A stretch of 64,000 bases of DNA. Origin: Planctomycetota bacterium (GTDB lineage: Bacteria; Planctomycetota; UBA1135). The DNA is taken from assembly GCA_008501825.1 (NCBI GenBank), contig QQUA01000016.1:1-64000 (forward strand), in the 5' to 3' direction. Numbering within the stretch: the stretch's first letter is position 1; each line of letters begins with the position of its first letter. Position numbers and translations under genes: made by a program. The notes below the pieces were generated by a model. The model was not told where the DNA came from and ran no database searches. It worked only from the letters and a program-made list of their open reading frames with translations. Positions 42,801 to 51,486 of this stretch are shown one piece after another.

Positions 42801-43920
42801 TTTGTGCCAGTTTCGGCCAGAGGCCACAGTCATGAGCCCGAGCCACCACTGGCAAAATGTTCAAAACCTCCCCCCGATCCAAAACCACTGCCTGATCCGC
42901 CAAATTCACCGTCGGGCAAACGTGGGTCGGCCGCAGTTGCCAAAGACTCCCGGCCGCCGGTTCCTCGCCGGGAGGTACCGCCACCGGCAGGTGTTCTTCC
43001 GAAGGGCGAAGAATCTGCCAGTGAGGCCTTTCTTCGACTTCGGCACAGGGGTCGCCACAGGCGGCGTCCAACGCCTTGCTGCCGGCATCCAAAGTAATCC
43101 GTCCAGGAAAGGGCCGACTGAGCACCCGGCTCAACACGGTGGCGGCAAATTGAAAACCAGGCAGCCCGAAAGCTTCACTGGTTCGATCCCAATACACCAC
43201 GGTTCCCGGAGAAACGCTGTGGTCCAATCCGGCCAAGAACCGGCTTTTCAACGCGAAGGCAAAGGTCGGAGTACCGCTGGTGATGCACTCCAAGGGTTGA
43301 GAATCAGGGGCCTTCAACGTCCGGTAGACCTGAGCAAATTGGGCGTATAAAGATTCCGCTTCCCGGCGGCGGCGATCGGGGTCGAGATGGCGAAGCTGTC
43401 CCTCATAAAAATGCAAACCTTGCAAGGAGGATCCGCAAGCCGCCACCGTAGCCTCCAAACGATCCCGATCCCCCAAGGGAATGCCGGTGCGATGAAAACC
43501 GGGATTCAAATCCACGAACAAACCCAACTGCGGCCATTGCAGAGCCACGTGGGCGGCGTGTTCCGGATCTTCGGTCAACACCGCCAGCCGGGTTTCCGGC
43601 ATTTCCCCGGCCAGGTGACCCAAGCGCGCCAAGTTTGGACCACGAAGTGGCATCGCCACCAGCAAATGGATTTCTTCCCTGCCGGGAAGAGCCAGCAAGC
43701 ATTCCGCTTCACGGAGAGTGGCACACTTAAAACGGGTGACCCCCCGAGCCCGGAGCTGGGCCCAAATTTGCGGAATTTTGGTAGTTTTTAAGTGCGGGCG
43801 CCAGCGCCGCCACTGGCCCTCTAAATGGGCTTCCATGCAGTCCAGGTTGGCTTGCACTCGATCTAAGTGAATGAGCAAGCAAGGGCTCAGCAAGTCCTGC
43901 AACCGCGACGGAGTAGGCAT
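42787..43920 (-). CDS. PLP-dependent D-serine dehydratase/D-threonine aldolase-like protein, 3' end rewritten by an IS
   Basis: Fold-type III PLP enzyme of the alanine racemase N-domain plus DSD1 C-domain type. The Schiff-base lysine is expected in RPHLKTTKIPQI near residue 45, ITSGTPTF is a family segment, and THVCPTVNL near the C-terminus is the zinc-binding H-x-C. Cys at the third position is the form known from eukaryotic-type D-serine dehydratases, while D-threonine aldolases have Asp there. The ATG at 43920 is preferred over the TTG of the ORF track. The last eight residues and stop are encoded by the terminal repeat of IS copy B. The conserved domain ends before this point, so activity may be intact. 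Confidence 0.85.
   Translation of the reverse strand: MPTPSRLQDLLSPCLLIHLDRVQANLDCMEAHLEGQWRRWRPHLKTTKIPQIWAQLRARGVTRFKCATLREAECLLALPGREEIHLLVAMPLRGPNLARLGHLAGEMPETRLAVLTEDPEHAAHVALQWPQLGLFVDLNPGFHRTGIPLGDRDRLEATVAACGSSLQGLHFYEGQLRHLDPDRRRREAESLYAQFAQVYRTLKAPDSQPLECITSGTPTFAFALKSRFLAGLDHSVSPGTVVYWDRTSEAFGLPGFQFAATVLSRVLSRPFPGRITLDAGSKALDAACGDPCAEVEERPHWQILRPSEEHLPVAVPPGEEPAAGSLWQLRPTHVCPTVNLADQAVVLDRGEVLNILPVVARAHDCGLWPKLAQTIGG
42791..42813 (+). repeat. Right terminal inverted repeat of IS copy B
   Basis: Identical to the repeat at 181-203. Read on the minus strand it encodes the last residues (KLAQTIGG) of the neighbouring gene. Confidence 0.92.
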
Positions 43921-44083
43921 TTTTTCGGCTCGATCCGAATTTTGGTGAGGCAAGGCGACTTCAGTTTTCCCGGTTTAGGCCCGTAGTTGGAAAGGATCCG
44001 GCAACTTCCTGTCGACTCCGTCCCCACCCCGGGGGATAGAATCACCCAATCCTACGGCCTCTCAACCGGTAGGTAAGGCATCC

Positions 44084-46468
44084 ATGCACTTCCCGTCCCT
44101 GCTACTGGCATTCACCCTGGGTCTAAACCCCCAGGAACCCAATCTGGTCGAAAACCCAGGTTTTGAGCAGCCCTTGGGTGAGGGTTGGGTCGGCCTGTGG
44201 GCCCGTCAAGCGGGCAAAATCCAGGCAGACCGGGTGGCTCGAGCCCACAGCGGTCAGTTCGGCCTGCGCATCCGCCACGGCGGCCGCCAGGACTGGAGCC
44301 TCAGTCAAGCGGATCACCTTGAAGTCAAAGCTGGGGAAATTTTCGAAGTCTCCGCCTGGCTCATGAGCCAAAACCTGGAAGGGTGGGCCGGCGTAAGCGT
44401 GGTCACCCGCAACGCCAACGATCGGGTGGTGGAATGGATTTTCGGCGCCGCACGAAGTAATGGCAGCGACAAATGGGCAAGAATTCGGCGCCATTTCACC
44501 GTGCCCCAAGGGGTGACCTCGATCCAACTAAGATTGTTGGGCCGCGGTTCCGGCAAAATTTGGTTCGATGACGTTCGCCTGGTCCGCGGCCAGAAAACGG
44601 TTCAGGACATTCAGGGCCAAGGCCAAGGCCTGCGTTTTCAAAACGACAGTTTGGACGTCCAGTTCCTGCCGAAAAGCGGAGCCTTCACCGTTAAGGACAA
44701 ACGAAACGGCCGCATCTGGCAGCCGGTGATTCCCAAACAGGCTCCCACTGCTCTTCAAGCCAAGGCGCTCCCCGACCAAAACGGCTTGAGCGCACAAATT
44801 TGGGATCCGCAAAGCGGCCTCCGCCTGCAAATGCGCTTGTACCTGGCGGAAAGCGGACCGGAGTTGTTCTGCGAGCTGTCCGGCAAAGGCGCGATGAAAG
44901 ACGCTTTAGTTTGGCCACCTCCCTTCGCCGGCGAGCAGGGTGCTTTTTTGGTCCTGCCCATGAACGAAGGCCTGATCTATCCGGTGCATGAAACCGCCAC
45001 CTTCCAAAATAATCGCCTGCCCTTTTATGCCGGCCACGGCGGCCTTTCCATGGCCTGGTACGGCATGAGCTTTTTGGAAAAACAGGGCGAGGGATGGATG
45101 GCGATCCTGGACACTCGCGACGATGCCTCGCTGGAGATCGGCAAACCGCCCGGCGGCAACACCAAAGTGTTTACCGCCTGGACCCGGTGGGAACCGAGCC
45201 TGGGTGATTTCCGCTACAACCGGCGCATGCGCTTCGTGTTCTTCCAGGAAGGCGGCTACGTCGCCCAAGCCAAACGTTACCGGGAACACGCCCGGGAAAA
45301 CGGCTTGCTCAAAACCTTGCGCGAAAAGGCTGCGGAGAACCCGGACGTCGACAAGTTGATCGGAGCTCCGAACGTGTGGATGCCCCGGTTCGCTTTCGGG
45401 GAAAACTTTGATCGCCTAAAAGCGGTGCAGGAATTGAAGGATGTCGGCATTGATCGGCTGATGTTGAGCGGCCACGACGCTTCGGCTTCCGACGTCGCCA
45501 AGCTCAATCAAAACCCCGACGTTTTGATTGCCCGCTACGACATCTTCGAGGACATCTTCGATCCGAAGAATTCGCCGAAGTGGGCCAATCACGACGGCTG
45601 GCCCCACGACGTGGTTCATGGTGCCAACGGCAAGCCTCTTTCCGGTTGGGAATTGCGGGATAAGAACCGGACTTATCCCGGCTACATCCGCAGCTCCATC
45701 CCGATGTATGAATACGCCAAAGGCAAAATCCTGGAGCAGCAGGAGAAGGTCCCCTTCCCGGCCCGCTTCATGGACACCACTACGGCCGTTCCCTGGCGGG
45801 AAGACTTCAACCCGCGTCACCGCACCACTAGGAGCCAGGACCGGCAGGCGAAAATGAAGTTATTGCGCTGGGTCAGCGAGGAGCTCGGCGCGATTTGCGG
45901 AAGCGAAACCGGGATTGATGCCTCCGTTCCTTACGTTCATTACTACGAGGGCATGCTTTCCTTGGTTCCGTTCCGTTTGCCGGACTCCGGATACTCGGTG
46001 GCCAAGTACGTCAAGCCCACGCCGCCGTTCTTGAAGTTCCAAGTCGGCCCTTACTACCGCGTGCCCTTGTGGGAGCTGGTGTACCACGATTGCACCGTCG
46101 CCAGTTGGTACTGGGGAGACTCCAACAACAAAGCTCCGGAAGTTTGGGACCAGCGAGATTTGATCAACTTGCTTTACGGCACTCCGCCGCTCTACATGCT
46201 GCACCCGGAAATCTGGAAACGGTTTAAGGATCGCTTCGGCGAATCCTACCAGCGGGTATGTCCGACCGTGCGGCGAGTCGGCTACGATGAGATGGTCGAC
46301 CACCAATTCCTGACCCAAGATCACACCTTGCAAAAGAGCGTCTGGTCTAGCGGATTGGAAATCGTGGTCAACTTTGGAGACAAAGATCGCACCCTCGCTG
46401 ACGGCACTGTGATCCGAGCCAAATCTCATCAAGTCCTGGGTGAATCGGAAAGCCAAGCCCGGGAATAA
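44084..46468 (+). CDS. Exported putative glycoside hydrolase with N-terminal carbohydrate-binding-like module
   Basis: 794 residues. A short signal peptide (MHFPSLLLAFTLGL) is followed by a CBM4/9-like jelly-roll (NLVENPGFEQPLGEGW ... IWFDDVRLV, about 20-165). A beta-sandwich region and a large domain with a probable barrel come next (LKDVGIDRLMLSGHD, ARYDIFEDIFDP, RFMDTTTAVPWREDFNPRH, ICGSETGIDASVPYVHYYEG). This layout recalls the GH101/GH129/DUF5696 group of alpha-N-acetylgalactosaminidase-like enzymes. The acidic residues in MDTTT and GSETG are candidate catalytic residues, but I cannot prove the family. It is followed after 30 bases by an MMPL-type exporter. Confidence 0.65.
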   Translation: MHFPSLLLAFTLGLNPQEPNLVENPGFEQPLGEGWVGLWARQAGKIQADRVARAHSGQFGLRIRHGGRQDWSLSQADHLEVKAGEIFEVSAWLMSQNLEGWAGVSVVTRNANDRVVEWIFGAARSNGSDKWARIRRHFTVPQGVTSIQLRLLGRGSGKIWFDDVRLVRGQKTVQDIQGQGQGLRFQNDSLDVQFLPKSGAFTVKDKRNGRIWQPVIPKQAPTALQAKALPDQNGLSAQIWDPQSGLRLQMRLYLAESGPELFCELSGKGAMKDALVWPPPFAGEQGAFLVLPMNEGLIYPVHETATFQNNRLPFYAGHGGLSMAWYGMSFLEKQGEGWMAILDTRDDASLEIGKPPGGNTKVFTAWTRWEPSLGDFRYNRRMRFVFFQEGGYVAQAKRYREHARENGLLKTLREKAAENPDVDKLIGAPNVWMPRFAFGENFDRLKAVQELKDVGIDRLMLSGHDASASDVAKLNQNPDVLIARYDIFEDIFDPKNSPKWANHDGWPHDVVHGANGKPLSGWELRDKNRTYPGYIRSSIPMYEYAKGKILEQQEKVPFPARFMDTTTAVPWREDFNPRHRTTRSQDRQAKMKLLRWVSEELGAICGSETGIDASVPYVHYYEGMLSLVPFRLPDSGYSVAKYVKPTPPFLKFQVGPYYRVPLWELVYHDCTVASWYWGDSNNKAPEVWDQRDLINLLYGTPPLYMLHPEIWKRFKDRFGESYQRVCPTVRRVGYDEMVDHQFLTQDHTLQKSVWSSGLEIVVNFGDKDRTLADGTVIRAKSHQVLGESESQARE

Positions 46469-46498
46469 AACTCCCCCGCTCTGAACCGCCTCGCCCTG

Positions 46499-48709
46499 TT
46501 GTTTGCGGTCCGGCGAACGTGGTTCGCCGCCGCGGTCGTGATCCTGACCTTGCTGGCCGTAGCAGGGTTGTGGAAGCTGCAATTCGACGATCAGCCTAGG
46601 CGCATCTATCGCTCGGACGACGCCGATCACGCCTTGCTGCAACAAACGCTGCAGGATTTCGGTTCCGACGACAACGATTGTTTGCTGGTCCTGGAGCAGG
46701 AACATTGGCTTCACCCCCAAGGGTTGAAGCTTTTGTCCGAACTGCCGGAAAGGATCGCGCCCCTTCCCGGGGTGGAAAGCGTGGTCAGCTTGGCCCAAGT
46801 GCCAATCTGGCAAGGAGGCTTTCCCCAACCCTTGGTGCCGGTGAACACCGGCGGAAGTCCGCCGAAACTGACCGAGGCCTTGCGCCAGGCCATCTTGCAA
46901 CATCCCCTGGTGCCGGGAAGGTTGCTGTCGGAAGACCAAAAAACCGCTCTGGCTTTGGTCCGGCTGCAAGAGGGCCGCCACCGCTTGCAAGACTTCCGGC
47001 CGGTCGTGGAAGGCCTGCAACTTCTGGCGGAAGAACTGAGTCGACAACCAGGCTTGAAGGTCCGAGTCACCGGTATACCGGCGATCCGGGTGGAGATTTA
47101 CGAAACCGCTTACCGGGAGCAGGTGAGGTTCGCCACCATGGCGGCGGTTTGGGCCTTGGTCGTAGCCAGCCTCCTGTTTCGACGACCGCAACCGGCCTTG
47201 CTTTGTTTTTTCGCCACCTGCCTGGCGGCGATCTGGGCCACCGGCTTACTCGGTTGGTTGGGCCAGGAAATGAACCTTTTGCTTTCGATCTTGCCTTCCT
47301 TGGTCATGATCATTGCCTTCACCGATACGGTTCACCTGGCCATGGACATGGCTCGAAGCCGCTATGTAGGCATGGGTCCGGCGCCGGCCGGTTCGCAAGC
47401 AATTTTCAACTTGGGCAGGGCTTGCCTGCTGACTTCCCTGACCACTGCCGCCGGCTTCGGATCTTTGATGATCAGCCGGATCGCCATCATCGCCGACTTT
47501 GGCATGGTCAGCGCCATGGCGGTGATCTTGGCTTTCCTTGCGGTGGTGATCGCCGCTCCCTGGTTATCGACCTGGAAGCCACTTCACATTCCACCCCCCC
47601 GGCATTTGCAGGAGAACCGGACCCAAAAACTGCTGACCGCCTTGGCCGATGCCGTGTTAAAGCGGCCGGCGAAAGTCGCCCTGCTCGGGGTATTGCTGAC
47701 CCTCTTCCTTTTCTGGGTGGCGATGCAAAACCAACCGCAAAACCGATTGAGCGAGGCTTCACCCCAAGCGGGAGACACCTTTCAAGCTTTGATGCATTGC
47801 GATCAAGCTTTCGGCGGGATCCAACAAGCGGCGGTTTTGGTGCAATGGCCGCCGGACATGGATGCCTTCAGTTCGCCGGTTCAGAAAATCCAAAGACAAA
47901 TCCTGGACTTTCTGGAAGCGGATCCTTTTTATCACGCCGCGATCGCTCCGCTTTCGATGCAAGCCTTGCTTCCCAACCAAGCCGTTTCCGCTCAAAGCTG
48001 GAATTGGCTGCCCGAAACGTTTCGCCGCCGGTGGTTGCGCCCCGACTTGAGACAAGCGCTCATCCGCAGCCGAACCCCGGACGCCGCCTCCCAAGAAGCG
48101 GATCAGGCCTTTCAAAGGTTGGAAACCAAACTGATGGCTCTGGAGGCGGAATACCCAGGTTTCGATTTGGCCTTGACCGGTACCTGCGTGGTGGCGCGGC
48201 GCAACATCCAAATCATGGTGGTCGATTTCGCCCGCGGCCTGGGTTTGGCCGCCTTCGTAATTTTCATGGTCATCAGTATTTCGTTTCGGTCCTTCAAGCT
48301 CGGCTTATTGAGCTTGCTGCCCAATGCCTTTCCTTTAGTCTGCGCCGCCTCCATGCTGGTTTTCTTGGACATTCCCCTGCAAATCAGCTCGGCGGTGGCC
48401 CTCACCGTATGTTTGGGAGTGGCGGTGGACGACACCATTCACTTCTTGAGCCGCTTTCAAAAAGAATGGGCTCTGGATCATCAGTTAAAGGAAGCTTTAA
48501 AGCGCACCTACGTCGCCGTCGGAAGAGCTTTGGTGGTGACGACTCTGGTTTTAGCAGGAGGCTTCAGCATGATCATGGCGTCGGAAGTTCCCACCACCCG
48601 GCTCATGGGTTTGCTGACTTCCTCGGGAATTGTCGCCGCCTTGTTCGGCGATTTGGTCTTGTTACCGGCCTTGCTGGCGGCTTTTTACCGCCCCCGCAAA
48701 ACTTCCTGA
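46499..48709 (+). CDS. RND/MMPL family membrane exporter
   Basis: 736 residues with the duplicated RND layout: one N-terminal helix, a periplasmic loop of about 150-170 residues, five helices, then the same again. Sterol-sensing/MMPL-type segments are visible (FTDTVHLAMDMARS with GRACLLTSLTTAAGFGSLMIS in the first half; GVAVDDTIHFLSRF with VGRALVVTTLVLAGGFSMIM in the second). The acidic residues in those helices carry protons in this superfamily. HAE3-like lipid or hopanoid exporters have this size. The start is a TTG at 46499. No membrane-fusion partner is adjacent. Confidence 0.88.
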   Translation: MFAVRRTWFAAAVVILTLLAVAGLWKLQFDDQPRRIYRSDDADHALLQQTLQDFGSDDNDCLLVLEQEHWLHPQGLKLLSELPERIAPLPGVESVVSLAQVPIWQGGFPQPLVPVNTGGSPPKLTEALRQAILQHPLVPGRLLSEDQKTALALVRLQEGRHRLQDFRPVVEGLQLLAEELSRQPGLKVRVTGIPAIRVEIYETAYREQVRFATMAAVWALVVASLLFRRPQPALLCFFATCLAAIWATGLLGWLGQEMNLLLSILPSLVMIIAFTDTVHLAMDMARSRYVGMGPAPAGSQAIFNLGRACLLTSLTTAAGFGSLMISRIAIIADFGMVSAMAVILAFLAVVIAAPWLSTWKPLHIPPPRHLQENRTQKLLTALADAVLKRPAKVALLGVLLTLFLFWVAMQNQPQNRLSEASPQAGDTFQALMHCDQAFGGIQQAAVLVQWPPDMDAFSSPVQKIQRQILDFLEADPFYHAAIAPLSMQALLPNQAVSAQSWNWLPETFRRRWLRPDLRQALIRSRTPDAASQEADQAFQRLETKLMALEAEYPGFDLALTGTCVVARRNIQIMVVDFARGLGLAAFVIFMVISISFRSFKLGLLSLLPNAFPLVCAASMLVFLDIPLQISSAVALTVCLGVAVDDTIHFLSRFQKEWALDHQLKEALKRTYVAVGRALVVTTLVLAGGFSMIMASEVPTTRLMGLLTSSGIVAALFGDLVLLPALLAAFYRPRKTS

Positions 48710-48735
48710 ACGCACCACGAAAGGACGAAAGCAGT

Positions 48736-49527
48736 TCAGCTCCGCTTTCGCAAAATCAGCACCACGTCCAATTGCTGGTCGTCGAGGGCCCGTTCGGATT
48801 CCAATTCGTAAGTGAAATCATAAGTGGCCACGTGTTCCAAGGCCGGAACGGTGCGCAATAAACGCCGGACCTGAGCGGCGTTATAAGTTCGAAATTCCCA
48901 ATAGTGCTCTTGCTGTCGGACCTCCCCCTTTTCTTCAATGCGCAGCCGGGAGCGAACTTTTTCCAGTCGCTCTTTACGCCGCGCCGGCCAAATTTGCAGA
49001 TTGGAAACCACGTGAACTCCATTTCGCTCTCCGACCCAGCGCTCGCGACTGGACCGGATTATCCCGTATTCGCTGAGATGGAATCCGAGCACGTACAAAG
49101 CTCCGGGAGCCAGGTGTTTGGCGACGCACTGCAAGTGGCTACGAGCTTCTTTTTCGGTCAACAAATACTTGAAGGTGCTCACCAAACAAAAGGCCAAATC
49201 GAAGGAACCTTCGAGCTGGAATTTTTCCAATCGACCCGCCAGCAATTCGGCCGGAAGCTTTAGCTTCGCCATCCGATTTTCGGCGAAGGAAAGCATGTGA
49301 GGATTGGCGTCAAAACCGGTCATTTGGTAGCCACGCCGGGCCATCGCCGCCAAAACCCTGCCGCTTCCACAAGCCGGTTCCAACACCCGCTGTGTCGGAC
49401 GGCGACCATAAAGCTCGGCCATGGCCTCCAAGAAATCCACCTCCTTTTCGGTGTCTTCTTCAAAGACGATGTCGTAATACAGCGGGGTGTCGTACCAGTC
49501 GAGGCTTTGGAATCGGCTTTGGGCCAC
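48736..49527 (-). CDS. Class I SAM-dependent methyltransferase
   Basis: 263 residues. Motif I is VLEPACGSGRVLAAM near residue 48, the motif II acidic residue is in MTGFDANPHML, and FDLAFCLVSTFKYL marks motif IV. The C-terminal third is beta-rich. No specificity-determining motif was recognised, so small-molecule or protein substrates are equally possible. Starts with GTG at 49527, divergent from the aminopeptidase gene and convergent with the MMPL exporter. Confidence 0.88.
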   Translation of the reverse strand: MAQSRFQSLDWYDTPLYYDIVFEEDTEKEVDFLEAMAELYGRRPTQRVLEPACGSGRVLAAMARRGYQMTGFDANPHMLSFAENRMAKLKLPAELLAGRLEKFQLEGSFDLAFCLVSTFKYLLTEKEARSHLQCVAKHLAPGALYVLGFHLSEYGIIRSSRERWVGERNGVHVVSNLQIWPARRKERLEKVRSRLRIEEKGEVRQQEHYWEFRTYNAAQVRRLLRTVPALEHVATYDFTYELESERALDDQQLDVVLILRKRS

Positions 49528-49604
49528 AGCGCGGGGTTTCGGGTGCCGGAGTTTGGATTTGGCCGGCTATGATGGTCGTTCCTCTCGCCCAAGGCAAACC
49601 ACCG

Positions 49605-51395
49605 ATGAATCCGATTCCGGAGCGATTGCAAGCGTTGCGCACGCTCATGCGTGAGCACGGCCTGAGCCATTACTTGGTCCCCAGTGCCGACGAACACATC
49701 AACGAATACCTTCCTGGATGGGGTCAACGCCGGCCGTTTATGACCGGTTTCCGCGGCTCCGCCGGGGACGCCTTGATCGGCCTGGAAGAAGCCTGGCTGT
49801 TCACCGACGGTCGCTATCACTTGCAAGCCGAGTTGGAATTGCACGGTTCCGGGGTGCAATTGAGCAAAGTCGGCGCTCCCGGACACCCCAGCCTGGAACA
49901 ATTCCTCCAACAATCGGGACGAAAGCAAGGTTCCAAGCTCCAGGTCGGATACGACCCCATGGTGGTGGGAGTCGGAGCCGCTCGCCAACTGGCCGGTATC
50001 CTGAAATCCGAAGGCGCCGGCTGGAAAGCAGTGCGACCCAATTTGGTCGACGCCATTTGGACGGACCGACCGCAACCGGTGCAAACCCCACTGACGGTGG
50101 TTCCCCCCGCCTGGACCGGACAATCGGCGGACCAAAAAATCGCCGGGATCCGCCAAGATCTGGAACGAGCCGGCGCCACCGCTTTGGTCTTGGTCAAATT
50201 GGACCAGTTGGCTTGGCTTTTTAATTGGCGCAGCGCCGAGGACATCCCCTTCAATCCGGTCTTTGAAGGCTACGCCTATCTGGATCAGGATTCGATTCAC
50301 CTGTTCCTTCACGGCGGTGACCAGCGATTGCCCGCCGAAGCGGAGATGCCCACCGGTTTACAGGTCCACCATCACCACGCCTTTTTGGACTTCCTGGGCA
50401 AGCTGCCGACCTGCCGAGTCTTGAGTGACCCGTCCGGCGTGACCATGGGCGTCCAACTTGCCTTGGAAGAAAATCCGGCGGTGACCGTGGTCGTCGCCGA
50501 CAGCCCGGTGGAACAAGCGAAGTCCCGCAAGAATCCGACCGAGCAAGAAAGCATGCGGCGGGCCAACCGCCGGGCCAGCGCCGCCAAGGTTCGAGCCTTG
50601 CATTGGCTGGATCAAGAATTGGCCGGCGGCCGCGCCGTCACCGAAAAGAGCTTTCAGGAATACATCGAAAAAAGTTATGCCCAATTGGAAGATTATTGGG
50701 GCTTGAGTTTCGACACCATTTCCGCCACCGGCCCTCACGGCGCCATCATGCATTACAACAGTGCCGATGAGTCCCCGCTGGAAGACGGCACTCTGTTTTT
50801 AATCGATTCCGGAGCGCAAGTAGCCGGCGGAACCACCGACGACACCCGCACCGTGGCGGTGGGACAAGTCAGTGCCGAGCAGAAGCGTTTGTACACCTTG
50901 GTGCTCCAATGCCACATGGCCGCCGCCAGCCAGATTTTTCCGGCCGGTACTCCGGGAACTGCTTTGGACGCCTTGTGCCGCATGCCGCTGTGGCGGGAAG
51001 GTCTGGACTTCGACCACGGCACCGGCCACGGGGTCGGTTGCTTCCTGAACGTGCACGAAGGCCCTTTCGCCATTTCGGAGAGAGAACGCAAACCCTTCGC
51101 CGTGCGGCCCCTTGCCGAAGGCATGGTGACTTCCATCGAACCCGGCTTTTACAAAAACGGCTGGGGCGGCATCCGCCTGGAAAACCTTTATTTGATCGTC
51201 GAGGACCGGGTGGATGAAAACGGCCGCCAATGGCTTCGCTTTGAGCCCTTGACCTTCATTCCCTTTGACCAACGTTTGATCGAGCTCAGCATGCTGTCCG
51301 ATTCGGAAAAGGCCTGGTTGGACGCCTACCACACGCGAGTCAAACAAGAACTTGGCAAAGAAATGGAGCCGGCGGAAGTCGCGGCCTTGAGCTAA
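49605..51395 (+). CDS. Xaa-Pro aminopeptidase (M24B family, three-domain type)
   Basis: Removes an N-terminal residue when proline is second, in the cytoplasm. At 596 residues it matches the long APP1/XPNPEP1-like form with two creatinase-like N-terminal domains before the pita-bread catalytic domain. Metal ligands are visible: two Asp in LIDSGAQVAGGTTDDTRT, His in HGTGHGVGCFLNVHEGP (near 470), and Glu in SIEPGFYK and IRLENLYL; GPHGAIMHYN holds the substrate-site His. The ATG at 49605 begins the family-like MNPIPERLQALR. The ORF track extends 71 codons upstream into the methyltransferase gene and is rejected. Followed by a terminator. Confidence 0.95.
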   Translation: MNPIPERLQALRTLMREHGLSHYLVPSADEHINEYLPGWGQRRPFMTGFRGSAGDALIGLEEAWLFTDGRYHLQAELELHGSGVQLSKVGAPGHPSLEQFLQQSGRKQGSKLQVGYDPMVVGVGAARQLAGILKSEGAGWKAVRPNLVDAIWTDRPQPVQTPLTVVPPAWTGQSADQKIAGIRQDLERAGATALVLVKLDQLAWLFNWRSAEDIPFNPVFEGYAYLDQDSIHLFLHGGDQRLPAEAEMPTGLQVHHHHAFLDFLGKLPTCRVLSDPSGVTMGVQLALEENPAVTVVVADSPVEQAKSRKNPTEQESMRRANRRASAAKVRALHWLDQELAGGRAVTEKSFQEYIEKSYAQLEDYWGLSFDTISATGPHGAIMHYNSADESPLEDGTLFLIDSGAQVAGGTTDDTRTVAVGQVSAEQKRLYTLVLQCHMAAASQIFPAGTPGTALDALCRMPLWREGLDFDHGTGHGVGCFLNVHEGPFAISERERKPFAVRPLAEGMVTSIEPGFYKNGWGGIRLENLYLIVEDRVDENGRQWLRFEPLTFIPFDQRLIELSMLSDSEKAWLDAYHTRVKQELGKEMEPAEVAALS

Positions 51396-51425
51396 GGGCT
51401 CGGCGCCGCTTTTCCGACAAAACCG

Positions 51426-51466
51426 ACGGGGCGGAATCCAATGGATCCCGCCCCGTGATTCTTTTT
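51426..51466 (+). terminator. Rho-independent terminator of the aminopeptidase gene
   Basis: ACGGGGCGG(A)ATCC pairs with GGATCCCGCCCCGT with one mismatch. It is followed by GATTCTTTTT on the plus strand. It also lies just downstream of the convergent POT gene and may serve both. Confidence 0.85.
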
Positions 51467-51486
51467 GTTCAAGTCAGGCGAAAGCC

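Larger units (their letters stand above)
41668..42813 (+). mobile_element. Complete insertion sequence (copy B), 1146 bp
   Basis: Bounded by 23-bp terminal inverted repeats with one mismatch (AAACTGGCACAAACTAATGG at the left; its complement with ATT for AAT at the right), with a single transposase gene inside. The transposase has an N-terminal zinc ribbon, an HTH and a DDE-type core, reminiscent of the IS1/IS1595 superfamily. No target-site duplication is visible: the bases left of the element (CAATCCT) and right of it (CGGCCAG) differ. A second copy ends at base 203 in the same orientation. The right repeat supplies the stop codon of the adjacent D-amino-acid lyase-like gene. Confidence 0.92.

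Noticed and set aside
1-42813. Composite transposon formed by the two IS copies
   Set aside because: The intervening 41 kb holds essential housekeeping genes in normal operon contexts and no accessory cargo, so a mobile unit is implausible.
46678-48861. A 727-codon plus-strand ORF in the track
   Set aside because: It runs in another frame through the MMPL exporter, has a Pro/Gly/Arg/His-rich composition typical of a shadow frame in GC-rich coding DNA, and no domain pattern, while the exporter frame has clear RND motifs.
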